A stretch of DNA of 64,000 bases from Rhizobium mesoamericanum STM3625 (lineage in GTDB: Bacteria > Pseudomonadota > Alphaproteobacteria > Rhizobiales > Rhizobiaceae): assembly GCF_000312665.1 (NCBI RefSeq), contig NZ_HF536773.1, forward strand, positions 607,582 through 671,581. Direction: 5' to 3'. This document shows, one piece after another, positions 1 to 8,816 of this stretch (position 1 is the first letter of the stretch; the number at the start of each line of letters is the position of its first letter). The notes under the pieces were generated by a model that had not been told where the DNA came from, made no database searches, and worked only from the letters and a program-made list of their open reading frames with translations. A program made the position numbers and the translations under genes.

Positions 1-133
1 TTCCGAACAAAACGGGATGTTCAAGGAACTGTTATCGTAATACTCTATTAGAGGGACAATAAGATGGCGCCCCTTGAGAGGTGCCACGATCTAACGCCGC
101 GCACCGAACAGCGCGGCAGGGGGTATGACGTTT

Positions 134-604
134 ATGCTGTTGAGAGACGAAGTCGAAATGCTGCGGCGGGTGCCGATCTTCTCGAGGATTGCACCTGCAA
201 AACTCAAGCTGTTGGCGTTCACTTCTGATCGAATGACATACAATGTGGGTCAGGACCTTTTCCGTCAGGGGGATCCCGGCGATGCCGCCTACGTGGTCCT
301 TTCCGGCACTGCCGATATTCTCGTCCACTCCTCTGCCGGCGACATCAAGGTCGCAGAAGTAGAACTTAACTCCATCGTCGGCGAGATTGCCATTCTGTGC
401 GATGTCTCCCGTACAGCGACCGTTCGCGCCACGTCGCCCCTTGAAGTTCTGCGCATCAGCAAGGAACACTTCCTGAAACTGCTCAGCGATTTCCCTGAAA
501 TGGCCGTCGAGATCATGCGCGTGCTGGCCGATCGCCTGAATCACACAACGGCGGAGCTGACCGCCGCCCGCGCCGCCAAGCAGCCGCAAGCGGCAGCGAT
601 GTAA
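134..604 (+). CDS. Cyclic nucleotide-binding (Crp-like) domain protein
   Basis: A protein of about 156 residues consisting almost entirely of one cyclic-nucleotide-binding beta-roll. Visible hallmarks are the RQGDPGDAAYVVLSG turn, the GEIAIL phosphate-binding-cassette segment and the SRTATVRA strand. There is no helix-turn-helix after the roll, only a short Ala/Gln-rich tail, so it is not a Crp-type DNA-binding regulator. It probably acts as a stand-alone sensor or partner subunit. Two in-frame ATGs exist at 125 and 134. An AGGGGG at 118-123 lies one base from the first and ten from the second, so 134 is preferred. It is monocistronic as far as can be seen. The ligand is unknown. Confidence 0.8.
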   Translation: MLLRDEVEMLRRVPIFSRIAPAKLKLLAFTSDRMTYNVGQDLFRQGDPGDAAYVVLSGTADILVHSSAGDIKVAEVELNSIVGEIAILCDVSRTATVRATSPLEVLRISKEHFLKLLSDFPEMAVEIMRVLADRLNHTTAELTAARAAKQPQAAAM

Positions 605-877
605 TATTTCCATGTCTGAAGCAAAAGGCCTGCCCCGCTAACGGGGGAGTGACACGCCGAACGGAGTCGATCTGTATTTCCCGTCCCGCGCTGACCGCCA
701 GAGCTGCGCGGAAACGACATCAACTGAAATACACCGTCGTAAAGCCGGCTTATCCCCGTTGCCTTGCTATCGACGCTCTGCTGGCAAGCTCAACTCTTCA
801 CGTGACCCACACATCAAGACCCATAACCGGGGATGGCCCGCCGCCGAAGTGGCAGGCCATACCTTACTTTTTCTCGA

Positions 878-1240
878 TCATACATGAGCATGCGGGTTCT
901 GATGTTCGTCCCACAACGCCCAAGCCGATATTGCCGCAACGAGCAGGCCCAAAACCACGTGTGTCCACATCGCATTCATATTCGCGGCAAAATTGAGCAG
1001 CCAGGGCGAGACGAGCAGCCAGATCCCGATTATCATGTTCGCCCATTCCTCCCATTCCGAGAACGCGGTCAAAGTGGCGAGCGCCAAAGCACCTATGACG
1101 ATGCCAACGATCCACGCGTTCCAGGCGGCCATGAACTCACCAGCGAAGCCCATCACCCAAGGCGAGACGAATAAGGCGACTGCGAGAGCCAGGTTGAGCC
1201 AATCCTGTGCTTTCTTGCCTTCCATCATTCCATTTGCCAT
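878..1240 (-). CDS. SPW-repeat integral membrane protein
   Basis: A 120-residue membrane protein with two copies of the SPW motif (LFVSPWVMGF and LLVSPWLLNF), each in a hydrophobic hairpin, giving about four membrane helices. This matches the SPW family of small rhizobial and actinobacterial membrane proteins of unknown function. The ATG at 1240 is chosen because GGAGG lies at the correct distance upstream. An in-frame ATG at 1288 would add 16 residues without a good ribosome site. No operon partner is visible. The family is known, the function is not. Confidence 0.85.
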   Translation of the reverse strand: MANGMMEGKKAQDWLNLALAVALFVSPWVMGFAGEFMAAWNAWIVGIVIGALALATLTAFSEWEEWANMIIGIWLLVSPWLLNFAANMNAMWTHVVLGLLVAAISAWALWDEHQNPHAHV

Positions 1241-1463
1241 GACAACCTCCACGAATGAAGCTTGATCAACGGTGTGCGTGCTACGCACGCTGTAAACGAT
1301 TTAATTTTGCGCATATTGATTCTTCAAGATCCCGATTGTCTCCGTGATGGGGGAGAACAACCATGACCGCGAGACCCCTGCTCCCTTGCCGATGGTTGGC
1401 CAACAGCGCGGGGGAATGCGCGAAAGTCGGAGGGGCACTATCGAGTGCCCCAGCCCAGTCATT

Positions 1464-1766
1464 CTAGGCAAGCGAGTGTTGGCCTCCTGCCCCAGTCTTC
1501 GCCCCTTGCAGTTCATCCGCGACCGCCGACATGCCCGCATCCTGGCAGGCGTCAATGAACGCCTCGCGCGCGATGGCGACTGGCGTCATTCGGTTTAGGG
1601 CGCGGCGGCACGTTTGAACCGCCCGGTTATAGTTTCTGCCGCGATAGATGGCCCAATCGCCTTCCAGAAAATCGAGCGCATCGTTGACAGAAGCGAAAAC
1701 CTGGTGCGCCCCATCCTTCATACGGACCGTGACGGGCGACATCCAAAGCAGTTCCGGATTGAGCAT
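1464..1766 (-). CDS. DUF982 domain protein
   Basis: A roughly 100-residue soluble protein. It carries the DUF982 pattern: a V-x-V-x-x-G strand near the start, then DALDFLEGDW, then a helix around CRRALN and a C-terminal AREAFIDACQDAG segment. DUF982 proteins occur mainly in Rhizobiales, often in several copies, and have no assigned function. The ATG at 1766 has AGGAGG immediately upstream. An ATG six codons earlier (1784) lacks such a site. It is followed on the same strand by no close gene. Confidence 0.85.
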   Translation of the reverse strand: MLNPELLWMSPVTVRMKDGAHQVFASVNDALDFLEGDWAIYRGRNYNRAVQTCRRALNRMTPVAIAREAFIDACQDAGMSAVADELQGAKTGAGGQHSLA

Positions 1767-1968
1767 GATGTCCTCCTTTCGCATTCAAGCCGGATGAAAA
1801 AGAAGTGAAAAAAATATCGGCGCCGGCAGAGTGAATTTCAAGACTTTCCGCTTTGCCGATCCGAGCGAGAAGACCGCCGCCTGCCCTCTCAATACACACC
1901 GGCTTCACAGCGGGCCCAGGGTACCCCTTCCCCGCCATGACAGTCGACGGTTTGCGCAAAGAAGGACG

Positions 1969-2049
1969 GTGTCGGGGCGAACCCCGACACAACAGGATTT
2001 CCCTTAGGGGGTCATTTCGCCCCGAAACCAACCCCCGTATTTCGGGGCG
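1969..2049. terminator. Two strong hairpins past the MFS gene
   Basis: Two perfect inverted repeats lie just beyond the stop of the minus-strand MFS gene. The first has arms of 9 bp at 1969-1977 and 1982-1990 with a four-base loop. The second has arms of 10 bp at 2018-2027 and 2040-2049. Neither has a clear T-tract, so they may be terminators of a non-canonical kind or RNA-stabilising stems. Confidence 0.4.
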
Positions 2050-2058
2050 GGGACCAAA

Positions 2059-3390
2059 TTAGTCGCGCTGTTCGAGTGCCCTGCTGAACGCCAGCGCAGC
2101 AAGCGTGCACAAGGCGCCAGAAAGCAGGTAATAGCCGACGAAGGGCAAGCCGAACCGGCTGGACAGGGTCAGCGCAACGAGCGGCGCAAAGCCTGCGCCG
2201 ACGAGCCATGCAAGGTCGGACGTAAAGGCCGCGCCGGTGTAACGATAGCCCCTGCCGAATCGCGACGAAATCGAGCCGGTCGCCTGGCCGAAAGACAGGC
2301 CAAGCACGCCGAAGCCGATGATCACGAAGGCACTCTGTCCCCCGGAGCCGGCTGCCATCAGGAGCGGGCCGATAAAGCTGAAGATCGCAATCAGCACGGC
2401 ACAGATGGCAAGCTGGGCACGCCTGCCGATTAAGTCTGCGATCATGCCGGATACGACGATGGCGACGAGACCAACCGCGGCGCCAATGATCTGCACAACC
2501 ATGAAACCGCCGATCGGCTGGGTTCCGTAGAGATACACCCAGCCTAGCGGGAAGATGGTCACCAGGTGGAACATGGCAAAGGTTGCGAGCGGCACGAAAG
2601 CGCCAAGCAGGATGTCGCGTCCATGGACACGCAGAACATCGCGGATCGGTGCCGCTTCGAGTTCATGCTGTTCGAGCGCCGAGCCGAACTCCGGCGTCAT
2701 GACAAGACGCAAACGGGCAAAGAGCGCAACCACGTTGATCGCGAAGGCGACAAAGAACGGATAACGCCAGCCCCAGCTCAGGAAGTCTTCGCTGGACAGG
2801 TTGGCAATGAAAAAGCCGAACAGCACGCTTGCCAACGCAAATCCGATCGGAGCGCCGACCTGTGGGACCATCGCGTACCATCCGCGGTGGTTTGGTGGTG
2901 CATTGAGCGCCAGAAGCGAGGCAAGACCATCCCATGCCCCGCCAAGGGCAAAGCCCTGGCCCAGTCGGAATAGGGCAAGCAAGGCGATCGACCAGGCACC
3001 GATCTCATTATAGCCGGGCAGGAACGCGATCGACGCGGTCGACCCGCCAAGCAGGAACAGTGCGATGGTCAGCTTGACGCCGCGGCCGTAGACGCGGTCG
3101 ATGGTCATGAACACGACAGATCCGACCGGGCGCGCCAGAAATGCGAGCGAAAAGATCGCAAAGGAATAAAGCGTTGCCGTCAGTCGGTCGGGAGCAAAAG
3201 GAAAGACAAGTTGAGGGAAGACCAGCACCGATGCCAGGCCATAGACGAAGAAATCAAAAAATTCGGACATGCGCCCGATGACGACGCCGATCGCGATGCT
3301 GCCGGGTGATACCGGCTTGTCGGCGTGAATTCGCCGCGCGTCCTCTTCCATCGATGTGGACGATGGTCCGTAGTGTGTTGTACTTGCCAT
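2059..3390 (-). CDS. MFS transporter, metabolite:H+ symporter-like
   Basis: A 443-residue polytopic membrane protein with about 12 predicted helices. The first helix region (IGRMSEFFDFFVYGLASVLVFP) resembles the metabolite:H+ symporter branch of the major facilitator superfamily, with an acidic/aromatic FFDFF segment after the N-terminal tail. The substrate cannot be told. The ATG at 3390 is chosen because GGGAGG precedes it. The open frame extends 55 codons further upstream, but that extension is not hydrophobic and has no ribosome site. It is divergent from the cyo operon, sharing the 3391-3770 intergenic region. Confidence 0.8.
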   Translation of the reverse strand: MASTTHYGPSSTSMEEDARRIHADKPVSPGSIAIGVVIGRMSEFFDFFVYGLASVLVFPQLVFPFAPDRLTATLYSFAIFSLAFLARPVGSVVFMTIDRVYGRGVKLTIALFLLGGSTASIAFLPGYNEIGAWSIALLALFRLGQGFALGGAWDGLASLLALNAPPNHRGWYAMVPQVGAPIGFALASVLFGFFIANLSSEDFLSWGWRYPFFVAFAINVVALFARLRLVMTPEFGSALEQHELEAAPIRDVLRVHGRDILLGAFVPLATFAMFHLVTIFPLGWVYLYGTQPIGGFMVVQIIGAAVGLVAIVVSGMIADLIGRRAQLAICAVLIAIFSFIGPLLMAAGSGGQSAFVIIGFGVLGLSFGQATGSISSRFGRGYRYTGAAFTSDLAWLVGAGFAPLVALTLSSRFGLPFVGYYLLSGALCTLAALAFSRALEQRD

Positions 3391-3633
3391 TAAACGCCTC
3401 CCTCGTTGAGGCACCCTGTGGCAAAGCGCCTCACTAGCGATCTTGATCAAACCACTGCGCTTATCAAGTCCGATCGACGTAAATAGTTCATCATCCTCCT
3501 TGAAAATTAGATGTGGACGAAAAATCGGAGTCCGCACTGTCAAATCGGGCTGCAAAAGGCTGGCATGATCGGCCTTCGCGGTTATATTAGCCCTTCAAAA
3601 AAGGTTGGGCGCGAAAATCCTTCGCATTGCCAT

Positions 3634-3696
3634 CAGGATTTTGACATCCTGCGCCACGTGTTTTATCCCGCAGTGCGGCATTTCTGCTGCACTGCG
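3634..3696 (+). promoter_or_regulatory. Predicted cyo promoter with two inverted repeats
   Basis: TTGACA at 3641-3646 and TATCCC at 3664-3669 are separated by 17 bp and point toward cyoA. An inverted repeat CAGGAT-N6-ATCCTG (3634-3651) overlaps the -35 box. A second one, CGCAGTGC-N12-GCACTGCG (3669-3696), covers the expected start site. Both are plausible operator positions for redox or oxygen control of the oxidase, but no regulator can be named. The rest of 3391-3770 shows no gene. Confidence 0.45.
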
Positions 3697-3770
3697 ACCA
3701 AACACCTCATGTTGCTATCAGGTACGGTGCTTTAGTCGCGGTTTGGACGAAACAACAAGAGCATAGAGAC

Positions 3771-4946
3771 GTGCAAAAACTGCCAAAGTTTTCCCGCCAT
3801 CTCCTCGTTCTGCCACTGCTTCTGGCGCTGGCAGGATGCAATATGGTGGTCATGTCGCCCTCAGGCGACATCGCCATGCAGCAACGCGACCTGATCATCG
3901 TATCGACCGTTTTGATGCTGCTGATCATCGTTCCGGTGATCTTCCTGACGCTGCTGTTTGCCTGGCGCTATCGCCGTTCAAACACGGCTGCCACTTATGA
4001 TCCCGAATGGCATCATTCCACGCGCCTGGAAGTGGTCATCTGGTCTGCGCCACTGGCGATCATCATCGCGCTCGGCGCCATCACCTGGATCAGCACGCAC
4101 AAACTCGACCCGTTTCGTCCTCTCGATCGGATTGACGCTGAGCGCGCCATTCCGGCCGATACAAAGCCGCTAACCGTCGAAGTCGTCGCACTCGACTGGA
4201 AATGGCTGTTCTTCTATCCCGAACTCGGCATTGCGAGCCTCAACGAAATGGCAGCACCAGTCGACGTTCCGATCAGTTTCAGGATCACCTCGTCGTCGGT
4301 CATGAACTCCTTCTACGTGCCGGCGCTCGCCGGCCAGATCTATGCAATGCCCGGCATGGAAACCAGACTGCATGCCGTCATCAACCAGGAAGGCGCCTTT
4401 GACGGCTTTTCGGCAAACTACAGTGGTGCCGGCTTCTCGCACATGCGCTTCAAGTTCCACGGCGTCGACCAGAAGGGCTTCGATCAATGGGTGGCGCAGG
4501 TAAAGGAAAAGGGCACCGCACTGAACCGGGACACTTATCTGAAGCTCGAGCGCCCAAGCGTGAGAGAGCCCGTGCGTTACTTCTCCTCGGTCGAAAAGGG
4601 TCTCTTTGACGCGATCCTCAACATGTGCGCAGCACCTGGCAAGATGTGCATGAACGAAATGATGCACATCGACAGGATGGGTGGCGGCGGCAAGGAAAGC
4701 GCCGAAAATCGTGAAAAGCTGCGCTACGACGACCGTCATGCCGACCAGACCGGTGGCGAACACGGGGCTCTGGCGGGCGAAGGCAACGATGGCATCGAAA
4801 CCAAGCCGTCAAACGCTGCGAATGGCGGTGGCGAGACCGATGACATGCAGAACATGCCGGGAATGCAACATGACGGGCATGCAATGCCCGGCATGGACCA
4901 CGGCACCGGCGACGGCACGGCGCCTGCGCAATCAAACAGCAATTAG
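3771..4946 (+). CDS. cyoA: Cytochrome bo3-type ubiquinol oxidase subunit II
   Basis: Subunit II of a haem-copper quinol oxidase. It begins with a lipoprotein signal (lipobox LALAGC, lipidated Cys at about residue 23), followed by two membrane helices and a periplasmic cupredoxin domain. That domain lacks the CuA ligand set, as expected for a quinol rather than cytochrome c oxidase. At 391 residues it is much longer than E. coli CyoA (315). The excess is a hydrophilic tail ending in a Met/His-rich stretch (MPGMQHDGHAMPGMDH). The start is a GTG at 3771 with only a weak ribosome site. It is the first gene of cyoABCD-SURF1. Confidence 0.93.
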   Translation: MQKLPKFSRHLLVLPLLLALAGCNMVVMSPSGDIAMQQRDLIIVSTVLMLLIIVPVIFLTLLFAWRYRRSNTAATYDPEWHHSTRLEVVIWSAPLAIIIALGAITWISTHKLDPFRPLDRIDAERAIPADTKPLTVEVVALDWKWLFFYPELGIASLNEMAAPVDVPISFRITSSSVMNSFYVPALAGQIYAMPGMETRLHAVINQEGAFDGFSANYSGAGFSHMRFKFHGVDQKGFDQWVAQVKEKGTALNRDTYLKLERPSVREPVRYFSSVEKGLFDAILNMCAAPGKMCMNEMMHIDRMGGGGKESAENREKLRYDDRHADQTGGEHGALAGEGNDGIETKPSNAANGGGETDDMQNMPGMQHDGHAMPGMDHGTGDGTAPAQSNSN

Positions 4947-4991
4947 ACCTGGCGCTTTGCGTCGATACGACATCAATGAACGGGTTCATCC

Positions 4992-6995
4992 ATGTTTTCC
5001 AATCCTGACCTCCTGAAGTTCATCTTCGGTCGGTTGACCCTAGAATCGATCCCCTATCACGAGCCGATCCTGGTCGTGACCTTCGCGGCGGTCGCCCTCG
5101 GTGGCATCGCGCTTCTAGGTGTCGTTACCTATTTCAAGCTCTGGGGTTACCTCTGGCGTGAGTGGCTGACGAGCGTCGATCACAAGAAGATCGGCATCAT
5201 GTACGTCATCCTTGCGCTGATCATGCTGCTGCGCGGCTTCTCAGACGCCATCATGATGCGCCTCCAGCAGGCGATCGCCTTCAATGGATCGGCCGGTTAC
5301 CTGCCGCCGCATCACTATGACCAGGTCTTCACTGCCCATGGCGTCATCATGATCTTCTTCATGGCGATGCCGTTCGTGACGGGCCTGATGAACCTTGTCG
5401 TGCCGCTGCAGATTGGTGCACGCGACGTCTCCTTCCCGTTCCTGAACAATTTCTCATTCTGGATGACGACTGCAGGCGCGATCATCATCATGATCTCGCT
5501 GTTCGTTGGGGAATTCGCCCAGACCGGCTGGCTTGCCTATCCGCCGCTGTCGGGATCCGCCTACAGCCCGGGCGTCGGTGTCGACTATTACATCTGGGGT
5601 CTGCAGGTGGCCGGCGTCGGCACGACGCTCTCGGGCATCAACCTGATCGCGACGATCGTGAAGATGCGTGCGCCCGGCATGAGCTTCATGAAGATGCCGG
5701 TCTTCACCTGGACGTCGCTCTGCACGAACATCCTGATCGTCGCGACCTTCCCGATCCTGACGGCAACGCTGGCGCTCCTTTCGCTCGACCGTTACGCCGG
5801 CACGAACTTCTTCACGAATGACCTTGGCGGCAATCCGATGATGTATGTCAACCTCATCTGGATTTGGGGTCACCCGGAAGTCTATATTCTGGTGCTGCCC
5901 GCTTTCGGCATCTTCTCGGAAGTTGTCGCTACCTTCTGCGGCAAGCGTCTCTTCGGTTACGCGTCGATGGTCTATGCCACCTGCGTGATCATGATCCTGT
6001 CCTACCTCGTGTGGCTCCACCACTTCTTCACGATGGGTTCGGGCGCCAGCGTCAACTCCTTCTTCGGAATCACGACGATGATCATTTCGATCCCGACCGG
6101 AGCAAAGATGTTCAACTGGCTGTTCACCATGTACCGGGGACGCATCCGCTACGAAGTGCCGATGCTGTGGACGCTCGGCTTCATGGTCACCTTCGTCATC
6201 GGCGGCATGACGGGCGTTCTGCTCGCCGTTCCGCCAGCCGACTTCGTGCTGCACAATTCGCTCTTCCTCATCGCTCACTTCCACAACGTCATTATCGGCG
6301 GCGTTGTGTTCGGGCTGATGGCGGGCGTCACCTACTGGTTCCCGAAGGCGTTCGGCTACAAGCTCGATCCGTTCTGGGGCAAGATGTCCTTCTGGTTCTG
6401 GCTGATCGGCTTCTACTTCGCCTTCATGCCACTCTACGTGCTCGGCCTCATGGGCGTGACACGGCGCGTGTCGCAGTTCGAGGATCCGTCCTTGCAGATC
6501 TGGTTCATCATCGCCGCCTTTGGCGCCGTCCTGATCGCGATCGGAATTGCGAGCTTCATCATCCAGCTCGTCGTCAGCTTCTTCAAGCGCGAAGAGCTGC
6601 GCGATACCACTGGCGATCCGTGGGATGGGCGTACGCTGGAATGGTCGACGTCTTCGCCGCCGCCGGACTACAACTTTGCCTTCACGCCCGTCGTCCACGA
6701 TCATGATTCCTGGTACGACATGAAGGCGCGCGGCTATGCCCGCCCGCTGGAGGGCTTCAAGCCGATCCACATGCCAAAGAACACCGGAACCGGCGTTATC
6801 CTTGGCGCGATCAGCGTCGTACTGGCCTTCGCCCTTATCTGGTACATGTGGTGGCTCGCCGCCTTGTCATTCGCCGCCATGCTGGCCGTCGCGATCGGTC
6901 ATACCTTCAATTATAAGCGCGACTTCTACATCCCCGCCGAGGAAGTCACGGAAACGGAAGGCAAGCGCACGGCGCTGCTTGCTGAGCAGGTGTAA
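4992..6995 (+). CDS. cyoB: Cytochrome bo3-type ubiquinol oxidase subunit I
   Basis: The catalytic, proton-pumping subunit carrying the low-spin haem and the haem-CuB centre. At 667 residues it matches E. coli CyoB (663). Recognisable ligand segments are FTAHGVIMIF (low-spin haem His), WGHPEVYILVLP (CuB His and cross-linked Tyr), LHHFFTMG (CuB His pair) and IAHFHNVIIGGV (haem His residues). About 15 membrane helices are evident. It starts 45 bp after cyoA and ends 4 bp before cyoC, so it is co-transcribed. Confidence 0.97.
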   Translation: MFSNPDLLKFIFGRLTLESIPYHEPILVVTFAAVALGGIALLGVVTYFKLWGYLWREWLTSVDHKKIGIMYVILALIMLLRGFSDAIMMRLQQAIAFNGSAGYLPPHHYDQVFTAHGVIMIFFMAMPFVTGLMNLVVPLQIGARDVSFPFLNNFSFWMTTAGAIIIMISLFVGEFAQTGWLAYPPLSGSAYSPGVGVDYYIWGLQVAGVGTTLSGINLIATIVKMRAPGMSFMKMPVFTWTSLCTNILIVATFPILTATLALLSLDRYAGTNFFTNDLGGNPMMYVNLIWIWGHPEVYILVLPAFGIFSEVVATFCGKRLFGYASMVYATCVIMILSYLVWLHHFFTMGSGASVNSFFGITTMIISIPTGAKMFNWLFTMYRGRIRYEVPMLWTLGFMVTFVIGGMTGVLLAVPPADFVLHNSLFLIAHFHNVIIGGVVFGLMAGVTYWFPKAFGYKLDPFWGKMSFWFWLIGFYFAFMPLYVLGLMGVTRRVSQFEDPSLQIWFIIAAFGAVLIAIGIASFIIQLVVSFFKREELRDTTGDPWDGRTLEWSTSSPPPDYNFAFTPVVHDHDSWYDMKARGYARPLEGFKPIHMPKNTGTGVILGAISVVLAFALIWYMWWLAALSFAAMLAVAIGHTFNYKRDFYIPAEEVTETEGKRTALLAEQV

Positions 6996-6999
6996 GACC

Positions 7000-7620
7000 A
7001 TGAGCGGTACAGTGATCGACAAGGCCAACAAGCCCGAATTCTATGTCACCGAGGAGCACCATCCGGAAGGCAGCACCATGCTGGGCTTCTGGCTCTACCT
7101 GATGAGCGACTGCCTCATCTTCGCGGTGCTGTTTGCAACCTTTGCCGTTCTTGGCCGCAACTTTGCGGCCGGGCCATCACCAGCCGATCTCTTCGATCTG
7201 CCGCTGGTCGCCGTCAACACGTCGATGCTTCTTTTGTCTTCCATAACCTACGGCTTTGCCATGCTGCAAATGGAACGGAAGGAGAAGGGTGCGACGCTGT
7301 TCTGGCTCGCCATCACCGGCATCTTCGGTCTCACCTTCCTTGGGATCGAACTTTACGAGTTCGCACATCTGATCCAAGAGGGCGCTGGCCCGACGCGCAG
7401 CGCCTTCCTGTCGTCCTTCTTCACTTTGGTCGGCACGCACGGCCTGCACGTCACGTTCGGTATCGTTTGGCTCGTCACGCTAATGGTGCAGGTGTCGATG
7501 CGTGGTCTCATCGTGGAAAACCGTCGCCGCCTGATGTGCCTGTCGATGTTCTGGCACTTCCTCGACGTCGTCTGGATCGGCGTCTTCTCCTTCGTCTATC
7601 TTATGGGAGTTCTCAGATGA
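7000..7620 (+). CDS. cyoC: Cytochrome bo3-type ubiquinol oxidase subunit III
   Basis: A five-helix membrane subunit III of 206 residues, with the conserved LGFWLYLMSDCLIFAVLFAT opening helix and the GTHGLHVTFGIVWL segment of CyoC and CoxC proteins. It stabilises subunit I and supports proton uptake. The ATG at 7000 lies 4 bp after the cyoB stop. The same frame stays open upstream inside cyoB, but that part does not resemble subunit III. Its stop overlaps the cyoD start (ATGA), indicating translational coupling. Confidence 0.96.
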   Translation: MSGTVIDKANKPEFYVTEEHHPEGSTMLGFWLYLMSDCLIFAVLFATFAVLGRNFAAGPSPADLFDLPLVAVNTSMLLLSSITYGFAMLQMERKEKGATLFWLAITGIFGLTFLGIELYEFAHLIQEGAGPTRSAFLSSFFTLVGTHGLHVTFGIVWLVTLMVQVSMRGLIVENRRRLMCLSMFWHFLDVVWIGVFSFVYLMGVLR

Positions 7621-8018
7621 CCGCTAACGCACCCGCGACCGAGGACGCGCACGAAGCCCATCATGGTCACAGCCACGGACACGAGGCGGCCCATGGTACC
7701 TTCAAGAGCTACATGATCGGCTTTGTACTGTCGGTCATTCTGACGGCGATCCCATTCTGGCTAGTCATAGCCGGCGTGTTCGAAAGCTCGACCGTCACCG
7801 CCGCCTGGATCATGGGGCTCGGTGCCGTGCAGATCCTCGTTCATATGATCTTCTTCCTGCATATGAACCCGCGTTCGGAAGGCGGCTGGACAATGATGGC
7901 ACTGATCTTCACGCTGCTGCTCGTGGCTATCGCGCTCGCCGGCTCCCTCTGGGTCATGCATCATCTCAACACAAACATGATGCCGATGAGCCCGGAAATG
8001 ATGAAGACGATGCCTTAA
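7617..8018 (+). CDS. cyoD: Cytochrome bo3-type ubiquinol oxidase subunit IV
   Basis: A 133-residue subunit IV with three membrane helices (SYMIGFVLSVILTAIPFWL, AAWIMGLGAVQILVHMIFFL and a third ending in SLWVMHHL). It is preceded by a His-rich N-terminus (HEAHHGHSHGHEAAHG) and followed by a Met-rich end. CyoD assists assembly of CuB and haem in subunit I. The start overlaps the cyoC stop by 4 bp. The His- and Met-rich ends could help copper handling, which is an inference. Confidence 0.95.
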   Translation: MTANAPATEDAHEAHHGHSHGHEAAHGTFKSYMIGFVLSVILTAIPFWLVIAGVFESSTVTAAWIMGLGAVQILVHMIFFLHMNPRSEGGWTMMALIFTLLLVAIALAGSLWVMHHLNTNMMPMSPEMMKTMP

Positions 8019-8026
8019 AGGCAAAG

Positions 8027-8048
8027 CGGGCGGCGTCAGCGCCGCCCG
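8027..8048 (+). promoter_or_regulatory. GC-rich hairpin between cyoD and SURF1 gene
   Basis: A perfect 9-bp stem (8027-8035 with 8040-8048) closed by the tetraloop TCAG lies 8 bp after cyoD and just before the SURF1 ribosome site. It has no T-tract. It could act as a processing or attenuation signal that lowers SURF1 expression relative to the oxidase subunits. Confidence 0.4.
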
Positions 8049-8063
8049 TAAGGGTATCTGGCC

Positions 8064-8816
8064 ATGGCCGACATTGCCTCCGACAGACAAAAGCAGCGCA
8101 GCGCTGCTTGGCTCGCGACATTCTGCACCCTGATGGTGCTGCTGATTGCTGCCCTGGTTTTCCTTGGTATCTGGCAGATCCAACGCCTGTCATGGAAAGA
8201 AGACCTGATTGCCCGTATCGATCAGCGCATCCATGCGCAGCCAGTTCCCGCTCCGCCGCGTGCCGCATGGGGTCAGGTCAGCCGCGCTGGCGACGAATAT
8301 CGTCAGGTGACGGCCGAGGGCACGCTTCGAAACGACAAGGAAACGCTGATCTACGCGTCGACCGCCCTTGGCCCTGGTTACTGGGTGATCACCCCGCTCA
8401 CGCTGCCCGACGGGACATCGATCCTGATCAATCGCGGCTTCGTGCCGACGGACAAGCGTGATCAAACGACACGCAGCGAAGGACAGCTTGCTACCCCGGT
8501 GACGATTACGGGGCTCCTGCGGATCACCGAGCCGAGGGGCACGCTGATCAAGTCCAACGATCCGGCCAATGATCGCTGGTATTCGCGCGATGTGAGCGCG
8601 ATCGCCGAACGTCGCGATGTCACGGATGCCGCTCCCTACTTTATCGATGCTGATGCGACGCCCAATCCGGGCGGCCTGCCTGTTGGCGGGCTGACGCAGA
8701 TCGCCTTTCCCAACAACCACCTGGTTTACGCCATTACCTGGTTCGCATTGGCGATCATGGTTGCCGGACTGCTCGGCTTCATCATCCGCAGCGAGTTCCG
8801 CGCTCGCCGGGCCTGA
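8064..8816 (+). CDS. SURF1 family oxidase assembly protein
   Basis: A 250-residue membrane protein with one helix near the N-terminus (CTLMVLLIAALVFLGIWQIQ) and one near the C-terminus (LVYAITWFALAIMVAGLLGF), flanking a periplasmic domain with the family signatures LGIWQIQRL, INRGFVP and the final HLVYAITWF. SURF1 proteins help insert haem a into haem-copper oxidases. Located 45 bp after cyoD and co-oriented, it is very probably dedicated to this quinol oxidase. Its stop abuts the stop of the convergent FAD-protein gene with no spacer. Confidence 0.9.
   Translation: MADIASDRQKQRSAAWLATFCTLMVLLIAALVFLGIWQIQRLSWKEDLIARIDQRIHAQPVPAPPRAAWGQVSRAGDEYRQVTAEGTLRNDKETLIYASTALGPGYWVITPLTLPDGTSILINRGFVPTDKRDQTTRSEGQLATPVTITGLLRITEPRGTLIKSNDPANDRWYSRDVSAIAERRDVTDAAPYFIDADATPNPGGLPVGGLTQIAFPNNHLVYAITWFALAIMVAGLLGFIIRSEFRARRA

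Noticed and set aside
5454..6770. 438-codon open frame on the minus strand opposite cyoB
   Set aside because: Composition is Arg/Glu/Asp/His-rich as expected from the complement of a GC-rich membrane gene. cyoB has clear conserved motifs on the other strand.
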